From positions 1 through 10,985 of the forward strand of contig DGIF01000007.1 of assembly GCA_002393165.1 (NCBI GenBank): a stretch of 10,985 nt of DNA. The letters are read 5' to 3'. The stretch is from Candidatus Saccharibacteria bacterium UBA3829 (lineage in GTDB: Bacteria; Patescibacteriota; Saccharimonadia; Saccharimonadales; Saccharimonadaceae). Both the position numbers and the translations under genes were made by a program. Shown here in pieces: positions 8,080 through 10,985 of the stretch. The stretch's first letter is position 1. Every line of letters begins with the position of its first letter. Below the pieces are notes generated by a model. That model was not told the origin of the DNA, did not search any database, and was given only the letters and a program-made list of their open reading frames with translations.

Positions 8080-8846
8080 GACTTCACTCTCTTGGCGATG
8101 TCGATTATATCAGCAAATTCACTTAAAATCAAGCTCGATCCGCCCATCAACAGCCCATTGACCCCCGGAACCGTTAAATATGCCCCCGCATTAGATGGGT
8201 TCACGCTGCCGCCAAACAACACCGACGTAGCCTCTGCTACCTTCTCCCCGTATAGCTCGCTCAGCGTCTTCCTGATTAGCTTCACCACTTCCGCCACCTC
8301 ATCTGGAGAAGCCAGCTTCGAGTGGCCAGTCGTCGAAATCGCCCACACCGGTTCATACGCAATCAACACTTTGTCTATTTCTTCTTCCGCCACGTCACGC
8401 AACCCAGATAGCAACTGATCACGCACTACATCCGCCGTCTCGCCAAAAGACCGCTCACTCTCCGTCTCGCCAATACACAAAATCGGCGTAATCTTATTTC
8501 TCAGCGCCGCTTCTACCTTTTTACCCACCATCTTGTCATCTTCACCGAAAATATGCCGCCGCTCCGAATGGCCAATAATACAATAATCTACTATTCCTCT
8601 CAGTTGAGCAAACGACGTCTCCCCAGTAAACGCCCCGTAATCACGATAAAACGCATTTTGCGCCGCCAGCTTCATCTTATGCCGGTCGATTTGCAACGAC
8701 AACGGCTGCAACGCCAACATCGATGGCGCCACCACCACTTCCACATCCCTGTAATTTGGCAGACTCTTCTGCAATTTGTGGAGATAAATCGACGATTCTC
8801 CCACGTTAAAGTTTAACTTCCAATTGCCCACAACATAAGTTTTCAT
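8076..8846 (-). CDS. tpiA: Triosephosphate isomerase
   Basis: Interconverts glyceraldehyde-3-phosphate and dihydroxyacetone phosphate in cytoplasmic glycolysis (EC 5.3.1.1). From ATG 8846 the protein has 256 residues, the usual TIM length. Active-site elements are in place: N8 and K10 in GNWKLN, H93 in IIGHSERR, the catalytic base E165 in AYEPVWA, and the phosphate-binding FGGSVNPSN and GLLMGGSS. The mobile loop 6 is unusual: ISTTGHSKLASP, about three residues longer than the common IGTGKTATP form. An in-frame ATG at 8852 adds Met-Gly, but it directly abuts the -10 box. Transcription is expected to start at 8846, so the shorter protein is preferred, as a leaderless mRNA. The stop overlaps the next gene by 4 bp. 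Confidence 0.95.
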   Translation of the reverse strand: MKTYVVGNWKLNFNVGESSIYLHKLQKSLPNYRDVEVVVAPSMLALQPLSLQIDRHKMKLAAQNAFYRDYGAFTGETSFAQLRGIVDYCIIGHSERRHIFGEDDKMVGKKVEAALRNKITPILCIGETESERSFGETADVVRDQLLSGLRDVAEEEIDKVLIAYEPVWAISTTGHSKLASPDEVAEVVKLIRKTLSELYGEKVAEATSVLFGGSVNPSNAGAYLTVPGVNGLLMGGSSLILSEFADIIDIAKRVKS

Positions 8847-8852
8847 ACCCAT

Positions 8853-8870
8853 ATTATATCATGGTATAAT
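8853..8870. promoter_or_regulatory. Divergent, back-to-back -10 boxes for tpiA and the PMM-like gene
   Basis: A minus-strand TATAAT (8853-8858, extended TGATATAAT) ends 7 nt before tpiA ATG 8846. A plus-strand TATAAT (8865-8870, extended TGGTATAAT) ends 10 nt before ATG 8880. Only 6 bp separate the boxes, so polymerases could not occupy both at once. No good -35 is seen for either, which fits extended -10 promoters. Both transcripts would be leaderless or nearly so. Confidence 0.65.
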
Positions 8871-8879
8871 AAAAGTATT

Positions 8880-9644
8880 ATGAAAAAAGTTTTAGCATTC
8901 GACGTAGACCAAACATTAAACATCGCCAAGACCCCGATTACCGATGAAATCGCGGATCTATTGGTTAAATGTCTCGATCATTTCGAGATTTGCCCCATCT
9001 CGGGCCAAAAGTTCGATCAATTTCTCATCCAAATTGTCGACCGGTTGCCAAACCCCACCGCTGAGCAACTCAGCCACCTACATCTCTTCGTAGCGCAGGG
9101 AACCCAATACTATCGCCACAACGGCCAAGATTGGGGACAGGTTTACAACTATCCGCTCACCGATGAACAGGTTGCCAAAATCACCGCCACCATCGAGCAG
9201 GCCGCCCGTGAACTCGGCTACTGGGAAGCGGACAAGCTCAAGCCCGGCGACGAAATCATTGAGAACCGCCTTTCTCAGGTCACCTTCTCGGCGCTCGGCC
9301 AAAAAGCCGGCACCGAAGAAAAATACGCCTGGGACCCAGATCACAAGAAACGCGAGGCCATTGTTGTCCGTTGCCGTGAGCTCAGCCCAGAATTTGACTA
9401 CGAAATCGGTGGCACCACCTCTATTAACGCCATCACTCCTGGCATGAATAAGGCCTTCGGCATGACGCACCTCCTCGAAGAACTCCACGTCAACAAGGAA
9501 GACATCCTGTACTTCGGCGACATGACTCAGCCGGGTGGCAATGATTACCCAGTTGTCCAGATGGGCATCGATACCATCACGGTCCGAACCCACGAAGACA
9601 CCGCCTACGCCCTCAAGGGTATTCTCGGTGTTATCGGCAAATAG
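8880..9644 (+). CDS. HAD-superfamily phosphomannomutase-like protein (eukaryotic PMM type)
   Basis: The product has 254 residues with HAD motifs in order: motif I DVDQT (nucleophile D8, acid/base D10; the usual Gly is Gln11), motif II S41 in PISGQ, motif III K191, and motif IV GDMTQPGGND (213-222). The blocks ENRLSQVTFSALGQ, YEIGGTTSINAITPGMNKAFG, YFGDMTQPGGNDYPV and HEDTAYALKGIL resemble the eukaryotic-type phosphomannomutase family (PMM1/PMM2, HAD-IIB), which converts mannose-6-P to mannose-1-P for GDP-mannose. By my alignment, two of three substrate-binding arginines of that family appear as Gln and Lys (GQ at 140-141, EEK at 146-148), so substrate or activity may differ; a plain sugar-phosphate phosphatase is the alternative. 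Transcribed divergently from tpiA, with ATG 10 nt after TATAAT and no Shine-Dalgarno site. Confidence 0.8.
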   Translation: MKKVLAFDVDQTLNIAKTPITDEIADLLVKCLDHFEICPISGQKFDQFLIQIVDRLPNPTAEQLSHLHLFVAQGTQYYRHNGQDWGQVYNYPLTDEQVAKITATIEQAARELGYWEADKLKPGDEIIENRLSQVTFSALGQKAGTEEKYAWDPDHKKREAIVVRCRELSPEFDYEIGGTTSINAITPGMNKAFGMTHLLEELHVNKEDILYFGDMTQPGGNDYPVVQMGIDTITVRTHEDTAYALKGILGVIGK

Positions 9645-9702
9645 CCAAACCCAGGGAACTACCAATCCATCAAAATCCGTAGCCGCGCCCAACATAGTGT
9701 GG

Positions 9703-9715
9703 TATAATACACTTA
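9703..9715 (+). promoter_or_regulatory. Extended -10 promoter of the kinase-like/aldolase fusion gene
   Basis: TGGTATAAT has its TATAAT at 9703-9708, ending exactly 7 nt before the A of ATG 9715, so the mRNA is predicted to be leaderless. No -35 or Shine-Dalgarno site is seen. AGTGT and ACACT flank the box symmetrically (AGTGT-ggtataat-ACACT). The preceding gap 9645-9702 holds no recognisable terminator. Confidence 0.6.
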
Positions 9716-10985
9716 TGGTTTTAATCGTGGGCAACGTCTTAAAAGATGTTTACTTGAATCTAGACTCTCGCACCGAAGATTTCGAGATTGATAAACATGG
9801 CACCAAGTGGCTGAACCTAAGTTTTGACACCTCTAACCATCACTTTTTCCACCGTGTCAGCAGCTTCGGTGGCGCCGCTGTAACGCTCGAGGTTTTCAAA
9901 AACCTCGAAGTCCTCGCCAGCATTTCTGACTCCGACTTTAATTTTGATGACAGAAAACCCACCCCAGCCTCTGTTTATCGCTATATCTTGACCTCTGAAG
10001 ACAGCGTCAGCTACCTCACCCCGTCCACCCCCACTAGCGCCAACTTTGTCGCACCAGATACCGCGCCAGACTACTTGTTCATCGACCGCTCTGCCAATTT
10101 GAATCCCCTAAACGCCGAGAGAATCTTAGTCTATCTCAATAGCTACCCTGAGGTCAAATTAGTTACCTACCTCAAAAATCCGTCCGACCCCGCCTACCAG
10201 GCCTTAATCAATCGCAGCGCCCTGATTTTTGCCGAAAATTCAGAGTTTTCCACAGGGTTTTCCACAGGCGAAACCCCTGTTTTGCCCCCCGATAAGACTA
10301 TTTACCTCTCCGAACATGGTCTATCCTACGATGGCATCACCGAATCCATCACGGTCGCCCGCATCGATAAGCTCACCCACCTTTCCCTCTATTCCATCAC
10401 TAGCGCCACCATCCTCGCCTGCTTCTTGAAGGGTTATTCCATCGAAAAATCCCTGCGCCTCGCCAAACTAAACGTCGAAAATTCCAACCTGAACTCTACC
10501 CTTTCCCTCTCCGAGCTCAATTCCCTCTATTCCACCCCTGACGAGTCTCTCGAGCTCATCGCCGCCACGCTTATGGCTCCAGGCAAAGGCATCCTCGCCG
10601 CCGACGAATCTGGTGGTTCCATCCAAAAGAAGTTCGCCCAGCTAGACATCCCCGATACCTTCGAAAATCGTCACACCTACCGCAATATTTTCTTCACCAC
10701 TGATGGCATCGAAGATTCCCTCAGCGGCGTCATCCTCTTCGACGAAACCGCCCGCGACTACATGGATAGCGGCGAATCAATTCCAGATTTTCTCATCTCT
10801 AAACGCATCGTCCCCGGCATCAAAGTCGACCAGGGCCTTGCCACCTTTGAGGATTCCAGCGAGACCTACACCAAAGGCCTGGAAACCCTACCAAAACGCC
10901 TCCGCGAGTATCGCGAAATGAGCCTCCGTTTCGCCAAATGGCGCGCCGCCTTCAATCTCACCTTAGACGGCGACCAAATCCTTAC
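9715..10985 (+). CDS. Degenerate PfkB-like kinase domain fused to class I fructose-bisphosphate aldolase (partial, C-terminus off the right edge)
   Basis: An open frame of 423 codons has no stop. Residues 1 to about 262 resemble a PfkB/ribokinase fold: IVGNVLKDVYLNLD at the N-terminus, a substrate-site-like FGGAAVTLEV (51-60), SALIFAENSEF (168-178), and a C-terminal helix FLKGYSIEKSLRLAKLNV. Where active kinases carry GAGD, this protein has SLYS (about 224-227), so the catalytic Asp is missing. From about 275 it is class I fructose-1,6-bisphosphate aldolase: LMAPGKGILAADESGGS (Asp297, equivalent to rabbit Asp33), FFTTDG, SGVILFDET, VPGIKVDQG (Lys370, rabbit Lys107) and FAKWR (Lys408/Arg410, rabbit Lys146/Arg148). 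The Schiff-base lysine lies beyond the window. The aldolase makes trioses for the nearby TPI. The kinase-like part may be regulatory or a sugar-phosphate sensor, which is inference. Confidence 0.85.
   Translation, partial: MVLIVGNVLKDVYLNLDSRTEDFEIDKHGTKWLNLSFDTSNHHFFHRVSSFGGAAVTLEVFKNLEVLASISDSDFNFDDRKPTPASVYRYILTSEDSVSYLTPSTPTSANFVAPDTAPDYLFIDRSANLNPLNAERILVYLNSYPEVKLVTYLKNPSDPAYQALINRSALIFAENSEFSTGFSTGETPVLPPDKTIYLSEHGLSYDGITESITVARIDKLTHLSLYSITSATILACFLKGYSIEKSLRLAKLNVENSNLNSTLSLSELNSLYSTPDESLELIAATLMAPGKGILAADESGGSIQKKFAQLDIPDTFENRHTYRNIFFTTDGIEDSLSGVILFDETARDYMDSGESIPDFLISKRIVPGIKVDQGLATFEDSSETYTKGLETLPKRLREYREMSLRFAKWRAAFNLTLDGDQIL

Noticed and set aside
9078..9734. 218-codon minus-strand frame opposite the PMM-like gene
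   Set aside because: The plus-strand gene has clear HAD motifs. The minus frame has no recognisable domain or initiation signals.
10246..10266. Two TTTTCCACA sequences 12 bp apart, matching the relaxed DnaA-box pattern TTWTNCACA
   Set aside because: They lie inside the fusion gene in frame, encode a repeated FSTG, and are isolated from any AT-rich unwinding region or dnaA/dnaN gene. A short coding duplication explains them better than an origin.

Overview
The window looks like a piece of a Patescibacteria/CPR chromosome, most likely Candidatus Saccharibacteria (TM7). This is an inference from the proteins: a VirB6/TrbL-like channel protein with a very large N-terminal ectodomain, a DUF11-type surface protein with a sortase-like C-terminus, and a sparse glycolytic set with unusual architectures. 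Genes with a visible end stop at TAG, TAA or TGA. No sign of UGA recoding is seen, and the glycine tRNA present reads GGA rather than UGA.

Layout from left to right. (1) 1-2754, minus: the N-terminal 918 codons of a polytopic secretion-channel protein that leaves the left edge. (2) 2948-4243, minus: a secreted, wall-anchored DUF11-like protein, closed by a clear intrinsic terminator at 2860-2896. (3) 4405-6222, minus: an unrecognised 605-aa protein with six membrane segments, Thr/Pro/Glu/Ala linkers, one globular domain and a disordered tail. (4) 6534-7073, minus: a 179-aa highly charged KPKD-repeat protein. The genes in (3) and (4) appear richer in G+C than their flanks, each has a strong Shine-Dalgarno site, and each is driven by a near-consensus sigma70-type promoter. 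The two promoters are nearly the same sequence, so these genes look like a matched accessory module. (5) 7324-7542, minus: tRNA-His(GTG) then tRNA-Gly(TCC), with promoter and terminator. (6) 7654-8852, minus: triosephosphate isomerase overlapping by 4 bp with a small tail-anchored protein. (7) 8880-9644, plus: a HAD-fold protein of the eukaryotic-type phosphomannomutase family. (8) 9715-10985, plus, running off the right edge: a fusion of a degenerate PfkB/ribokinase-like domain with class I fructose-bisphosphate aldolase.

How it works together. The right third is central carbon metabolism: aldolase cleaves fructose-1,6-bisphosphate to two trioses, TPI interconverts them, and the PMM-like enzyme would feed hexose phosphates to glycan precursors. 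The left half is cell-surface and secretion machinery.

The least expected signals are regulatory. The leader of the 605-aa gene carries a 27-nt element that can pair without interruption (three G.U wobbles) with the intergenic region before the surface-protein gene. The same leader bases can instead fold into a local hairpin. The KPKD gene has a leader of two perfect 9-bp hairpins with complementary loops. Three core genes have TATAAT placed exactly so that transcription should start at the A of the ATG, which implies leaderless mRNAs. All pairing and promoter statements come from reading the sequence by eye; no folding or database search was run.
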